From the NCBI RefSeq assembly GCF_030580865.1, contig NZ_JAUQSY010000015.1, positions 92,101 to 156,100 on the forward strand: a stretch of 64,000 nucleotides of DNA, in the 5' to 3' direction. The first letter of the stretch is position 1. Each line of letters begins with the position of its first letter. This DNA comes from Hymenobacter aranciens (GTDB taxonomy: Bacteria; Bacteroidota; Bacteroidia; Cytophagales; Hymenobacteraceae). Below, in pieces: positions 33,155 through 41,730 of the stretch. The notes beneath the pieces were generated by a model. That model was not told where the DNA came from, ran no database searches, and saw only the letters and a program-made list of their open reading frames with translations. Made by a program: the position numbers and the translations under genes.

Positions 33155-34861
33155 ATGTTCAACCTTTCCTCCTTCCCATTTCCCGCCGCGCTGGTGCGCG
33201 TGCTACTGGCGCTTCTCTTTGCGGCCGGGAGCCTCCCATCAGTGGCCCAGACGCCGGCTTGGCAGTCGGCGCAGGCGATGGCGTCACTTGAATATGGGTC
33301 GGTACAAGCCACAGCTGTCGATGCGGCCGGTAACGTGTATCTGGCTGGGGGGTTTTCAGTAAACATAATGGTAGGCAACATTATGCTGACCAGCCACGGA
33401 AACCAGGATGCGTTCGTGGCCAAGTTCAATCTCGCCAGCAACCAGTTTATGTGGGTGCAGCAGGTCGGCGGCATTGGGGATGATTATATCGAAGCATTGG
33501 CCGTGAGCGGCACCAGTGTGTATGTGGCGGGTTCTTTTAGGGGCTCCGTCAGCTTTGGTGCCACCACTCTGAGCAATATGGGTTACTATAGTGATGTATT
33601 TGTGACGAAGCTGACCGACGCGGGCAGCTTCGTATGGGCGCAGCAGGCTGGGGGTACGAGCCACGACAATGCCAGAGCATTGGCTGTGAGTGGTAGCAGC
33701 GTGTACGTGGCGGGGGCATTTTTCAGTCCCACTGCCAGCTTTGGTGCCACCACCCTGACCAATACAGACGCTACTGCACCCACTTCTGACGTATTCGTGG
33801 CCAAGCTGACCGACGTAGGCAGCACCAGCAATTTCGTGTGGGCGCAGCAGGCTGGGGGTTCCAACTATGACCAAGTTATCGGGCTGGCCGTGAGTGGCAG
33901 CAGCGTGTACGTAGCTGGAGATTTTTATAGCCCCACTGCCAGCTTTGGTGACACTACTCTGACCAATACAGATGCTACTGCAGCCACTTCTGACGTATTC
34001 GTAGCCAAGCTGACCGACGCAGGCAGCACCAGCAACTTCGTGTGGGCGCAGCAGGCTGGAGGTATGGGCTACGACGGCGCCAGCGAACTGGCCGTGAGCG
34101 GTACCAGTGTGTATGCGGCAGGGGCATTCTCTAGTCCAACGGCCAGCTTTGGTGCCGCCACCCTAACCAATACAGGTCTTTACGACATGTTTGTTACCAA
34201 GCTGACCGACGCAGGCAGCACCAGCAACTTCGTGTGGGCGCAGCAGGCTGGAGGAGCGGGCAGAGACCAAGTTATGGCGCTGGCTGTGAGCAGTACCAAT
34301 GTGTACGTGGCAGGTGCGTTCTCTAGTCCCACGGCCAGCTTTGGTGCCGCCACCCTGACCAATACAGGTCTTTACGACATGTTTGTGACCAAACTGACCG
34401 ACGCAGGCAGCACCAGCAACTTCGTGTGGGCGCAGCAGGTCGGCGGCATTGGTAACGATTATGCCGAAGCATTGGCCGTGAGCGGCACCAGTGTGTATGT
34501 GGCGGGTTCTTTTAGTAGTCGTACGATAAGCTTCGGCACCAATACGCTGACTAACCCCAGCGGCATCGCTAATAGCGTCGGCTTCTTGGCCTCCCTCACC
34601 GACCCGACCCTCACCGCCACCACCTCGCCCCGCACGGCACTCGCGCAACTTTACCCCAACCCCGCCCATAGCACCACCGCCCTGCGCCTGCCCGCTGGCT
34701 TGGCACCCACGCCCCTCACTCTCTGCGATGCGCAGGGCCGCGCTGTGCGCCGCTATCCCGCCCCGGCTACCCTAGAAACAACCCTCGACCTGCACGGACT
34801 ACCCGTCGGATTGTACATATTACAAGGTGGTAGCTTCAGCCAGCGGCTGGCAATAGAGTGA
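33155..34861 (+). CDS. Secreted beta-propeller-repeat protein with T9SS sorting domain
   Basis: This 568-residue exported protein has a signal peptide ending near SVAQ. About eight repeats of roughly 55-60 residues of the SBBP type follow (motifs VYVAGSF, TLTNTG, VTKLTDAGS, FVWAQQAGG), predicted to fold as a beta-propeller. The last 75 residues form a type IX sorting domain (LAQLYPNPAHSTTALRL...). The repeats are also strongly conserved at DNA level (for example the segments at about 34018-34053, 34201-34236 and 34402-34437), which suggests recent internal duplication. The start at ATG 33155 is chosen for the signal peptide and the -7 box upstream. Confidence 0.85.
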   Translation: MFNLSSFPFPAALVRVLLALLFAAGSLPSVAQTPAWQSAQAMASLEYGSVQATAVDAAGNVYLAGGFSVNIMVGNIMLTSHGNQDAFVAKFNLASNQFMWVQQVGGIGDDYIEALAVSGTSVYVAGSFRGSVSFGATTLSNMGYYSDVFVTKLTDAGSFVWAQQAGGTSHDNARALAVSGSSVYVAGAFFSPTASFGATTLTNTDATAPTSDVFVAKLTDVGSTSNFVWAQQAGGSNYDQVIGLAVSGSSVYVAGDFYSPTASFGDTTLTNTDATAATSDVFVAKLTDAGSTSNFVWAQQAGGMGYDGASELAVSGTSVYAAGAFSSPTASFGAATLTNTGLYDMFVTKLTDAGSTSNFVWAQQAGGAGRDQVMALAVSSTNVYVAGAFSSPTASFGAATLTNTGLYDMFVTKLTDAGSTSNFVWAQQVGGIGNDYAEALAVSGTSVYVAGSFSSRTISFGTNTLTNPSGIANSVGFLASLTDPTLTATTSPRTALAQLYPNPAHSTTALRLPAGLAPTPLTLCDAQGRAVRRYPAPATLETTLDLHGLPVGLYILQGGSFSQRLAIE

Positions 34862-34879
34862 AACCGAACTTTCTGAAAA

Positions 34880-34913
34880 AGAAAAAGCCACTCGCAAGAG
34901 TGGCTTTTTCTTT
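34880..34913. terminator. Bidirectional intrinsic terminator
   Basis: GAAAAAGCCACTC / GAGTGGCTTTTTC lies between convergent genes. Confidence 0.88.
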
Positions 34914-34977
34914 AACCAGATAGAAAATAGAGAATGGACCCGCTAAGAAGCGAAACGACCAAAAATCCGTTCCATCC

Positions 34978-35925
34978 TTACTTCAGGGTAAACGTTGTCT
35001 TGCCCATCATGGCGCCGCCTTCATACACTTCCACCGTGTGCACGCCCTTTTTATACTCGGCGCCCTTGGCGTAGGTGAACTGAATGGGCTGCTTGGTGTT
35101 GTCGAACACCACGTCCTGCTTCTGGGTGTAGAACGACTCCTGCCCGTCCACGGTGAAGGTGCCGCCGCCGGTGCTCAGGTTGTAGAGGGCCGCGCCGTCG
35201 GGCTCCAGAATGCGCAGGTAGATGCTCTTGGTTTCCTTCGGCGACACGTCGTTGCGGGCCAAGTTGAAGGTCACTTTCACCTTCTCCACCTTCTTGGCCT
35301 TGAACTCGTCCTTGTCGTCGTCCTTCTCCTTGTCCTTGGAATTGAGCACGGCGATTTTGATGTTTTCGGCCTGCAGGCGGGAGGCCACGGTTACTTTATC
35401 CGAAAGCTCCTGGTTGGTTTTGGCCATCGTGCTGATGGTGTCGGTCAGCTTGTTCTGGCGCTCCTTGAGGGTCGTGGTTTCGGTGTAGAGGGTTTCGTTG
35501 TCCTTCTTCAACTGGGCAATGTCCTCGTCCTTTTTGCGGAGCTGGCCTTCCAGGTTCTGGGCGCGCTGCTTAAACATCTGCTGCTGGGCGATGGAGAAGC
35601 TGCCGGCCCGGAAAGAGCGGAGTTTCAGCAGGTCGGCGTTGACGCTGGCGATGCGCGCCTGCAGCGAGTCGTTGTTGAGGCCCAGGGCCTGCAGTTCTTG
35701 GCTTTGGCGCTCGAAATCGGCTTTCAGGGCTTCGTACTGCTTGATTTGCTCCTGCAGCTTGCTGTCCTTGGCTTTCACCTCGGTGGTGAGTTCCTCGTTT
35801 TGCTGGCCTTTCTGCTGGTTGAGGTAGAAGAGCACCCCGTTGATGCCGAGCAGCACCAGTACCAGGGCCACCCAGAGTAAAACGCGGCTGTTTGAGCGGG
35901 GTTGGGGATTTTCGTTCGGGTCCAT
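34978..35925 (-). CDS. Membrane-anchored coiled-coil protein
   Basis: Function not recognised. This 315-residue protein has one membrane segment near the N-terminus (residues about 16-33, VLLWVALVLVLLGINGVLF). A long coiled coil (about 36-185) with heptads rich in Glu, Lys, Leu and Gln follows, then a Lys/Asp-rich hinge (about 198-215) and a beta-rich C-terminal domain (220-315, containing YNLSTGGGTFTVDGQESFYTQ-like text). Similar proteins are widespread and uncharacterised in Cytophagales and may span the periplasm. The gene is monocistronic, convergent with the T9SS gene and divergent from the methyltransferase. Confidence 0.75.
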   Translation of the reverse strand: MDPNENPQPRSNSRVLLWVALVLVLLGINGVLFYLNQQKGQQNEELTTEVKAKDSKLQEQIKQYEALKADFERQSQELQALGLNNDSLQARIASVNADLLKLRSFRAGSFSIAQQQMFKQRAQNLEGQLRKKDEDIAQLKKDNETLYTETTTLKERQNKLTDTISTMAKTNQELSDKVTVASRLQAENIKIAVLNSKDKEKDDDKDEFKAKKVEKVKVTFNLARNDVSPKETKSIYLRILEPDGAALYNLSTGGGTFTVDGQESFYTQKQDVVFDNTKQPIQFTYAKGAEYKKGVHTVEVYEGGAMMGKTTFTLK

Positions 35926-35986
35926 GCAGTGAAAGTTGACGAGAAAAAAGCGGGAATTTGGGTTATCCTTACCGCAGGGTAAGGCG

Positions 35987-35994
35987 TACCTTTG
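35987..35994 (+). promoter_or_regulatory. Promoter -7 box (TACCTTTG)
   Basis: Exact TAnnTTTG match 56 nt upstream of the methyltransferase ATG at 36051. TTTG at 35957-35960 could be a distant -33 element. Confidence 0.6.
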
Positions 35995-36050
35995 GGCGTA
36001 AAAATAGCGGACTTTGCGTTCCGCGCAAGTCCTCGTTATACTTTCGACGC

Positions 36051-36659
36051 ATGGAAACGGTTATCCCTCCCCTCGACGACGACTACTGGCAGGGCCGCTA
36101 CGAAGCCGGCCGCGACGGCTGGGACGCCCACGGCGTCACCCCGCCGCTGCAGGAATACTTCGACCAACTCGACGTGGCTACCCAGCCGCGCATCCTCATC
36201 CCCGGCGCCGGCCGCGGCTACGAGGCCGAGTACCTGCACCGCCGCGGCTTCCGCAATGTGTTCGTAGCCGACTTCGCGCCCGAGGCCATCACCGCCCTGG
36301 CCCTGCGCGTGCCCGCCTTTCCCGCCGACCACCTGCTGCTCAGCGACTTTTTCGAGCTGCCCGCCGAAGGCAAGCTCGACTACATCATCGAGCAAACGTT
36401 TTTCTGCGCCATCGACCCCGCGCTGCGGCCGGCGTATGCCCGGCAGTGCGCGGCCTTGCTGCGGCCCGGCGGCACCCTTGCCGGCCTGCTCTTCGATACG
36501 CAGTTTGAGAATAAAGCCGAGCCGCCGTTTGGCGGCAGCCGCGAGGAGTATATCGAATACTTCGCGCCGTATTTCGAGTTCGTGCACTTCGATACGGCGT
36601 ATAATTCGCTCAAGCCCCGGCAGGGGCGGGAGCTGTTTATCAATTTGAAAAAGAAATAA
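36051..36659 (+). CDS. TPMT-family SAM-dependent methyltransferase
   Basis: This 202-residue class I methyltransferase resembles the thiopurine S-methyltransferase family: YWQGRYEAGRDGWD at the N-terminus (about residues 11-24), a SAM-binding motif ILIPGAGRGYEAEYL (about 44-58), the acidic end of strand 2 in VFVADFAPEA, and the motif DYIIEQTFFCAIDP (about 109-122). The substrate is unknown; bacterial members often methylate sulfur, selenium or tellurium compounds. The ATG at 36051 is preferred because frames upstream run through the promoter. kdsA follows after 28 nt, probably on the same transcript. Confidence 0.88.
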   Translation: METVIPPLDDDYWQGRYEAGRDGWDAHGVTPPLQEYFDQLDVATQPRILIPGAGRGYEAEYLHRRGFRNVFVADFAPEAITALALRVPAFPADHLLLSDFFELPAEGKLDYIIEQTFFCAIDPALRPAYARQCAALLRPGGTLAGLLFDTQFENKAEPPFGGSREEYIEYFAPYFEFVHFDTAYNSLKPRQGRELFINLKKK

Positions 36660-36687
36660 GCGCTGTCGCGTTTCCTCATTGCTTCCT

Positions 36688-37548
36688 ATGCTCACTTCCC
36701 TCGCCAACGCCCTCCCGCATTTCCGCCACACCAATTCCGGCCAGTTTTTCCTCATGGCCGGCCCCTGCGTCATCGAGGGGGAAGACATGGCCCTGCGCAT
36801 CGCCGAAAAGGTGAAGGCCATGACCGACAAGCTCCAGATACCCTACATCTTCAAGGGGTCCTACCGCAAGGCCAACCGCTCGCGCCTCGATTCCTTCACC
36901 GGCATCGGCGACGAGACGGCCCTGCGCATCCTGCAGAAAGTAGGGCGCGAAATCGGCGTGCCTACCGTGACGGACATCCACGAGTCGGGCGAGGCGGCCT
37001 TTGCCGCCGAGTACGTCGATGTGCTGCAAATCCCGGCCTTCCTGTGCCGGCAGACCGATTTGCTCATCGCCGCCGCCAAAACCGGCAAGGTGGTGAACGT
37101 GAAAAAAGGCCAGTTTCTCAACGGCGAGGCCATGCAGTGGGCCGTGGACAAAATCCAGCAGTCGGGCAACCCGCACGTTATTCTGACGGACCGCGGCAAC
37201 TCCTTCGGCTACTCCGACCTCGTAGTCGATTTCCGCAACCTGCCCGCCATGCGCAGCTTCGGCGTGCCCGTGGTGATGGACGTGACGCACTCCCTGCAGC
37301 GCCCCAACCAAAGCTCCGGCGTGACCGGCGGCCAGCCCGCCCTCATCGAAACCATTGCCAAGGCCGCCATCGCCGTGGGCGCCGACGGCCTGTTCATCGA
37401 AACCCACCCGACGCCCGCCACCGCGCTGTCGGACGGGGCCAACATGCTGCCCCTCGACCAGCTGCAGCGCCTGCTGGAAAAGCTGACGCGGATACGCGAT
37501 GCCGTGCGCGACAGCGGGGATATTAATCCGCAGGGGCTGGACGCCTAG
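36688..37548 (+). CDS. kdsA: 3-deoxy-8-phosphooctulonate synthase (KDO8P synthase)
   Basis: This 286-residue enzyme condenses phosphoenolpyruvate with arabinose 5-phosphate to give KDO-8-phosphate, for the inner core of lipopolysaccharide (EC 2.5.1.55). Visible family motifs are MAGPCVIEGED near the N-terminus, FKGSYRKANRSR, PTVTDIHE, QIPAFLCRQTDLL, VNVKKGQFL, and DVTHSLQRPN with its conserved histidine. The presence of DVTHSLQ and NxxD-type metal-site residues does not let me decide between the metal-dependent and independent classes. The ATG at 36688 is preferred to a TTG 9 nt earlier. The downstream gene starts within a few bases of its stop. Confidence 0.96.
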   Translation: MLTSLANALPHFRHTNSGQFFLMAGPCVIEGEDMALRIAEKVKAMTDKLQIPYIFKGSYRKANRSRLDSFTGIGDETALRILQKVGREIGVPTVTDIHESGEAAFAAEYVDVLQIPAFLCRQTDLLIAAAKTGKVVNVKKGQFLNGEAMQWAVDKIQQSGNPHVILTDRGNSFGYSDLVVDFRNLPAMRSFGVPVVMDVTHSLQRPNQSSGVTGGQPALIETIAKAAIAVGADGLFIETHPTPATALSDGANMLPLDQLQRLLEKLTRIRDAVRDSGDINPQGLDA

Positions 37549-37552
37549 CCGT

Positions 37553-38098
37553 TTGCTCGTGGCTGCCATCCCGGAAATCCGAATTTATAAGTCGCGCCGC
37601 AAGGCCGCGTTGCTCCTGCTGGGCTGCGCGGCCTTCGTGGCGATGGGCGTTTTTCTGCTAAACCATCCGGACGCACCCCGTTGGGTGGCTTGGCTCAATA
37701 TCGGTTTTTTCGGGCTGGGCATCCCCATCAGCATCTATACCATGCTGGACCGGCGACCTCAGATAATTATCAACGAAGTCGGGATTTTTGACCGCACTAC
37801 CCACCAGTCATTTATCAACTGGGAAATTATCCAAGACGTGTATTTGGCTGAAATACACGGTCAGCAATTTATTTGTCTGGTAGTTGACGAAGCATTTGAG
37901 CCTTCGCAACACAAGGGTAAATGGGGCCGCAGTATGGCTCGATTCAGCAAAGAACTGGGATTTCAGGAACTGAACATTTCTTTGGGAAGCGTCCGCATTA
38001 ACGCCGGGCGGCTGGCCGAATTCATTGTCGCCATGCGCAATGCGACGCCATCTGCCCGGGAGTTTTTATTGCACAAGCAGCTAGCGCAACCCTTGTAG
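37553..38098 (+). CDS. STM3941-family membrane protein
   Basis: This roughly 180-residue protein has two adjacent membrane segments (about residues 15-35 and 42-60) followed by a PH-like beta-rich cytoplasmic domain (about 65-165). The pattern matches STM3941-type proteins: a basic IYKSRRKAALLLLG start and DRRPQIIINEVGIFDRTT after the second segment. No function is established for the family. The start is a TTG at 37553 or a GTG at 37559, just after the kdsA stop. An ATG at 37499 is open but would overlap kdsA by 50 nt and add residues unlike the family. Probably cotranscribed with kdsA. Confidence 0.7.
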   Translation: MLVAAIPEIRIYKSRRKAALLLLGCAAFVAMGVFLLNHPDAPRWVAWLNIGFFGLGIPISIYTMLDRRPQIIINEVGIFDRTTHQSFINWEIIQDVYLAEIHGQQFICLVVDEAFEPSQHKGKWGRSMARFSKELGFQELNISLGSVRINAGRLAEFIVAMRNATPSAREFLLHKQLAQPL

Positions 38099-38104
38099 CC
38101 AGCC

Positions 38105-38884
38105 TCAGGCCCGCAGCCAGAAGTGCTGCTTGGGTTGATTCGTCCGAAAGAACACCAGCCCGATATAAAACAAATCGACGGTAACCAGCACCTGCGGGTG
38201 GGCCTTGATGGCCTCCCAGGCCCGCTCCATCTCCGCCGACCAGTGAATATCGTCGAACACGAATACGCTGTGCTCGTGGGCCCGCGTCAGGCACTGCTCG
38301 AAGTAGCGCAGTGTGGGCTCGTAGCGGTGGTTGCCGTCGAAGAACACAAAATCGACCGGCGCCGCTAAGCTGGCCAGGGTAGGAGCCAGGGTTTCGTCCA
38401 GGTTGCCCTCCACCAGCTTCACGTTGCGCAGTTCCAGCTTCTCAAAGGTTTCGCGGGCCACGGCCGCCACGTTAGGGCAGCCCTCGAAGGTGACGACGCG
38501 GTGCCGCGAATCGGGCGCGGCGAGGTAGGCGGTGGTGAGGCCCAGCGAAGTGCCCAGCTCCAGGATGGTGGCGGGGCGGAAATGATTGACCAGCCGGAAC
38601 AGCAACTGCGCCAGCCACGCCGGCTTGGCCGCCGTGCGGGCAATGGCCGCCACGCGGCGCTGCTGCCCCGCGCCGGTGTGCGAGCCCGCCCCGAAATCGG
38701 TGACGGTGATGGTTTCGGGGCTTTGCAGCAGAGCCTGCCGCTGCTGCTCGATGCGCTCGAAGGCGCCGAAGCGGCCCGTGTGGCGGATAACCGAGGTGTA
38801 AAGCCCGAACACAAACGGGGAATGCAGGCCGTGGGCATTGCCCGAGCGCAGCCAGAAACGGAGGTAAGCGAGAAGTTGAAACAA
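38105..38884 (-). CDS. Class I SAM-dependent methyltransferase
   Basis: This 259-residue protein of a common Bacteroidota family begins with a short helix pair (YLRFWLRSGNAHGLHSPFVF) followed by a Rossmann methyltransferase core (about 95-250). The glycine motif ILELGTSLGLTTAYLA is at about 106-121, the acidic VVTFEGCP strand near 130, and VDFVFFDGNHRYEP near 175. It resembles the Methyltransf_24/O-methyltransferase group. The substrate is unknown. Translation begins at a TTG (38884), supported by an exact -7 box (TACTTTTG, minus, 38913-38906) 22 nt upstream. It is convergent with the STM3941-like gene, 6 nt apart and without a terminator. Confidence 0.82.
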   Translation of the reverse strand: MFQLLAYLRFWLRSGNAHGLHSPFVFGLYTSVIRHTGRFGAFERIEQQRQALLQSPETITVTDFGAGSHTGAGQQRRVAAIARTAAKPAWLAQLLFRLVNHFRPATILELGTSLGLTTAYLAAPDSRHRVVTFEGCPNVAAVARETFEKLELRNVKLVEGNLDETLAPTLASLAAPVDFVFFDGNHRYEPTLRYFEQCLTRAHEHSVFVFDDIHWSAEMERAWEAIKAHPQVLVTVDLFYIGLVFFRTNQPKQHFWLRA

Positions 38885-38905
38885 GGCGTAGCGTAGCGTG
38901 AGCTA

Positions 38906-38913
38906 CAAAAGTA
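38906..38913 (-). promoter_or_regulatory. Promoter -7 box (TACTTTTG)
   Basis: Exact consensus on the minus strand, 22 nt before the TTG start at 38884. Confidence 0.6.
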
Positions 38914-38919
38914 CTCGCC

Positions 38920-39055
38920 GATGGCGCGGGGCTCTGCCCCGGGCCGACTAGTGGCCGGCCTCTGGCTGGCGCGGGACTGCGCAATAGTGGGTCGTTCTGA
39001 CGTTGCGGGCCCGAGGCCCGCGAATAGTTGGCACGGGGCAGAGCCCCGCGCCATC
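38920..39055. repeat. Intergenic inverted repeat (GATGGCGCGGGGCTCTGCCCC)
   Basis: Perfect 21-bp arms lie at 38920-38940 and 39035-39055, with GC-rich sequence between containing smaller hairpins (GCGGGCCCGAGGCCCGC). Confidence 0.85.
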
Positions 39056-39070
39056 AACTACCATCAATCC

Positions 39071-39457
39071 CTAATTCAGACGGTACGGCACCATCAGGGT
39101 AAACTCCGGAATGTCGACCTGGAAGTGCTGGCCGTTGCCGAGGCGCTCCATGAGGTAGGTGCCGTGCATCTTACCCATCCCGGATTTGAGGTTGCAGCCG
39201 CTCACGTAGTGGTGCGACTCACCGGGCTCGAGCACGGGCTGGCGGCCCACCACGCCCTCGCCCTCCACCTCGCGCACCTCGCCGCCGGCATCGTGGATGT
39301 ACCAGTGGCGGCGCAGCAGCTTCACGGTGTGCGGGCTGTCGTTGCGAATATCAATTTTATACGCAAAGACGAAGTGCTCCTGCGCGGGGCTGGAATAGTC
39401 GGGCAAATAATTGGTCGTAACCGAAACGGTAACGCCCTGCGTAGTCGTAGTGGGCAT
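39071..39457 (-). CDS. apaG: ApaG-domain protein (Co2+/Mg2+ efflux protein ApaG)
   Basis: This 128-residue single-domain protein has an immunoglobulin-like fold. ApaG motifs are clear: FAYKIDIRNDSPHTVKLLRRHW, HDAGGEVREVEGEGVVGRQP, and GMGKMHGTYLMERLGNGQ in the C-terminal part. The length is that of the family. Despite its name, its molecular role (metal homeostasis, Ap4A metabolism or protein-protein interaction) is not settled. It is divergent from ung. Confidence 0.93.
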   Translation of the reverse strand: MPTTTTQGVTVSVTTNYLPDYSSPAQEHFVFAYKIDIRNDSPHTVKLLRRHWYIHDAGGEVREVEGEGVVGRQPVLEPGESHHYVSGCNLKSGMGKMHGTYLMERLGNGQHFQVDIPEFTLMVPYRLN

Positions 39458-39507
39458 AAAAAGAGACGCGGAAAGCAGCTATGAAGGTAACTGAGCCCCG
39501 CCGAAAT

Positions 39508-39515
39508 TAGTTTTG
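39508..39515 (+). promoter_or_regulatory. Promoter -7 box (TAGTTTTG) of ung
   Basis: Exact TAnnTTTG match 56 nt before the ung ATG at 39572. Confidence 0.55.
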
Positions 39516-39571
39516 CGCCGAGACAGCGCCCTAACGCCAAAGCTGCCCAATTATTTTTCCTGCATAACCCG

Positions 39572-40234
39572 ATGGTAAAGATAGCCGAAAGCTGGCGGCC
39601 CGTGCTCGCCGACGAATTCGAAAAACCATACTTCCAGCGCCTCATCGCCTTCGTGAAGGGGGAGTACGCCACGGCTACGGTGTTTCCGCCCGGCCCCAGC
39701 ATCTTCCACGCCTTCGACGCCTGCCCGTTTGATAAGGTCAAGGTCGTCATCCTGGGGCAGGACCCCTACCACGGCAAGGGGCAGGCCCACGGCCTCTCGT
39801 TTTCGGTGCAGGACGGCCAGCGCACGCCGCCCTCGCTGCACAACATCTTCAAGGAGTTGCAGAGCGACATCCCCGGCACCCCGCCGCCGCCCAACGGCAA
39901 CCTCGACCGCTGGGCCCGGCAGGGCGTGCTGCTGCTCAACGCCACGCTCACCGTGCGCTCGGGCGAGCCCGGCTCGCACCAGAAAAAGGGCTGGGAAGAA
40001 TTTACCGACGCCGTTATCCGCAAGGTGTCCGAAGGCCGTGAGCACGTCGTGTTCATCCTCTGGGGGGCCTACGCGGGCAAGAAGTCGGAGCTCATCGACG
40101 CCCGCAAGCACCTTATCCTGAAAGCCGTGCACCCTTCGCCCATGGCCGCCGACCGGGGCTTCTTCGGCAGCAAGCCCTTCAGCCAGACCAACGCCTGGCT
40201 CGAAAAGCAGGGGCTGACACCGATTAAGTGGTGA
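39572..40234 (+). CDS. ung: Uracil-DNA glycosylase
   Basis: This 220-residue family-1 enzyme removes uracil from DNA in base-excision repair. The water-activating motif GQDPYH is at residues 62-67 (catalytic D64), the uracil-stacking segment LSFSV follows, N is provided in LLLNATLTV, and the minor-groove loop HPSPMA contains the catalytic histidine (about 190). The HPSPMAADRGFFGS loop differs slightly from the usual HPSPLSAxRGFFG but keeps the key residues. Length is standard. It is followed by a palindromic repeat at 40244. Confidence 0.97.
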   Translation: MVKIAESWRPVLADEFEKPYFQRLIAFVKGEYATATVFPPGPSIFHAFDACPFDKVKVVILGQDPYHGKGQAHGLSFSVQDGQRTPPSLHNIFKELQSDIPGTPPPPNGNLDRWARQGVLLLNATLTVRSGEPGSHQKKGWEEFTDAVIRKVSEGREHVVFILWGAYAGKKSELIDARKHLILKAVHPSPMAADRGFFGSKPFSQTNAWLEKQGLTPIKW

Positions 40235-40243
40235 TAAAGAACA

Positions 40244-40330
40244 TGTCATGCTGAACGCAGTGAAGCATCCTCTCACGCTGGAACGAATGGCTCTGGCGTG
40301 AGAAGATGCTTCACTGCATTCAGCATGACA
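40244..40330. repeat. TGTCATGCTGAACGC palindromic element, copy 2
   Basis: Second copy of the element at 29487-29585, here 87 bp. The stem starts TGTCATGCTGAACGCAGTGA and ends GCATTCAGCATGACA. It separates ung from lepB, which are convergent. Confidence 0.85.
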
Positions 40331-40335
40331 GATGC

Positions 40336-41568
40336 TTAGTGAATGATGTTAAACAGCCGGTTCCAGCGCACTTTGTGGACGCCTTCGCCGAAGGGGTCCA
40401 TCGAAAACCAGATGAGCACGGCCTTGCCCACGAGGTGGTCTTCGGGCACGAAGCCCCAGAAGCGCGAGTCCTCGGAGTTGTGGCGGTTGTCGCCCATCAT
40501 GAAGTAGTAGTTCTGCTTGAAGGTGTAGCTGGTGAGGGGCTTGCCGTTTTGCAGCACCGTAAAGTCGTTGCCGTTGCGGATGTCGAAGGTGATGCTGTCG
40601 TGCAGCAGCTCGTAGCGCTTGATGACCTTGTAGTACAGCGCCGCATTCTGCGGGGTGAGCTGGATGGTTTCGCCTTCCTTGGGCAAGTGGATGGGACCGT
40701 AGTTGTCCTTGTTCCAGTGGCGCAGGCCGGCTAGGCTGGGGCGGAAGACACTGCTGGTGGTGGGGTGGTCAGGGTTGTCGGGGAACACGGCCAGGCCGCC
40801 GTCGTACTCCGGCTGGCCAGCCGGAATGGTTTCGGCCACCACGCCCTTCACGTAGGGCAGCTTGCGCAGCGCCTCGGCCGTGGCCGCGGTGCAGTCAATT
40901 TCGTAGCCGTAGCCCAGGGGCTCGTTCACGAAGCGTGGGCTGGGCTGCAGCAGGGGCGAGCCGTCCACCAGGTTCTGATATTCCACCACGCCGTGCTCGC
41001 GGAAAAACTTCTTTACCTCGTCGTTATCCTCGGTCGTCTGCACGTAGTAGCGGGTTTGCAGGCCGGGCGGGTTCACGGCCGGCTGGCCGTTCACGTACAG
41101 CTGCTGGCCCTTGATTTGAATCTCGTCGCCGGCAATGGCCACGCAACGCTTGATGTAGTTGGTGCGCAAATCGGCCGGGTACTGCAGCTCCCAGGGCACG
41201 TGAAACACCACCACGTCGTTGCGCTTCACCTCCGAAAAGCCCGGCAGCCGCCAGGTAGGCAGCTGAATGAGCTCGGAGTAGCTCTTGAAGCCGAAGATGG
41301 GCACCGTCTGGTGCGACAGCGGCACCTGCAAAGGCGTCTGTGGGGTGATGGGCCCGTAGTGCAGCTTGCTCACGAACAGGTAGTCGCCCACCAGCAGCGA
41401 GTTTTCCATCGACGGCGTGGGGATGGTGTAGGCCTCAAACGTGGCCCAGCGAATGAGCGTGGCCGCGATGATAGCGAAGAGCAGCGAATCGACCCACTCG
41501 CGGGTTTTCGTCTTGGGCGGGGGCGGTGGGGCGTTGGGGTCGCGGCGTTTGAAATTAAACAGGGCCAT
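40336..41568 (-). CDS. lepB: Signal peptidase I
   Basis: This 410-residue type I signal peptidase (S26) cleaves signal peptides of exported proteins at the outer face of the inner membrane. It has one N-terminal membrane segment (about 27-40), catalytic Ser53 in IPTPSMENS, and the general base Lys140 in NYIKRCVAIAGD. Box E (MMGDNRHNSEDSRFWGFV) is near residues 361-378. It is longer than the E. coli enzyme because of an insert of about 150 residues between boxes, usual for Bacteroidota. It is the last gene of the minus-strand parA-to-lepB block. Confidence 0.95.
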   Translation of the reverse strand: MALFNFKRRDPNAPPPPPKTKTREWVDSLLFAIIAATLIRWATFEAYTIPTPSMENSLLVGDYLFVSKLHYGPITPQTPLQVPLSHQTVPIFGFKSYSELIQLPTWRLPGFSEVKRNDVVVFHVPWELQYPADLRTNYIKRCVAIAGDEIQIKGQQLYVNGQPAVNPPGLQTRYYVQTTEDNDEVKKFFREHGVVEYQNLVDGSPLLQPSPRFVNEPLGYGYEIDCTAATAEALRKLPYVKGVVAETIPAGQPEYDGGLAVFPDNPDHPTTSSVFRPSLAGLRHWNKDNYGPIHLPKEGETIQLTPQNAALYYKVIKRYELLHDSITFDIRNGNDFTVLQNGKPLTSYTFKQNYYFMMGDNRHNSEDSRFWGFVPEDHLVGKAVLIWFSMDPFGEGVHKVRWNRLFNIIH

Positions 41569-41636
41569 GAAAGAAAAGGGCGGACGCCCTTAGAAGCGAA
41601 AAGTCAAAATTCCGAAAAAGTTTCTGGTTTTCGGCA

Positions 41637-41720
41637 TTAGGTGTTGGGTTTTTGGTGTTAGGTTTCTGGCAGTAGCATAAGGCGAAGCCCGAATACCAAA
41701 AACCCAATACCAAACACCTG
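41637..41720. repeat. Intergenic hairpin of degenerate heptamers (GTTAGGT-like), dapB/lepB
   Basis: TTAGGTGTTGGGTTTTTGG (from 41637) faces CCAAAAACCCAATACCAAAC (from 41696). The arms are imperfectly complementary over about 30 nt. Same class as the elements at 940, 8450, 9035, 42457 and 43331. Confidence 0.8.
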
Positions 41721-41730
41721 ATTCCAGGAA

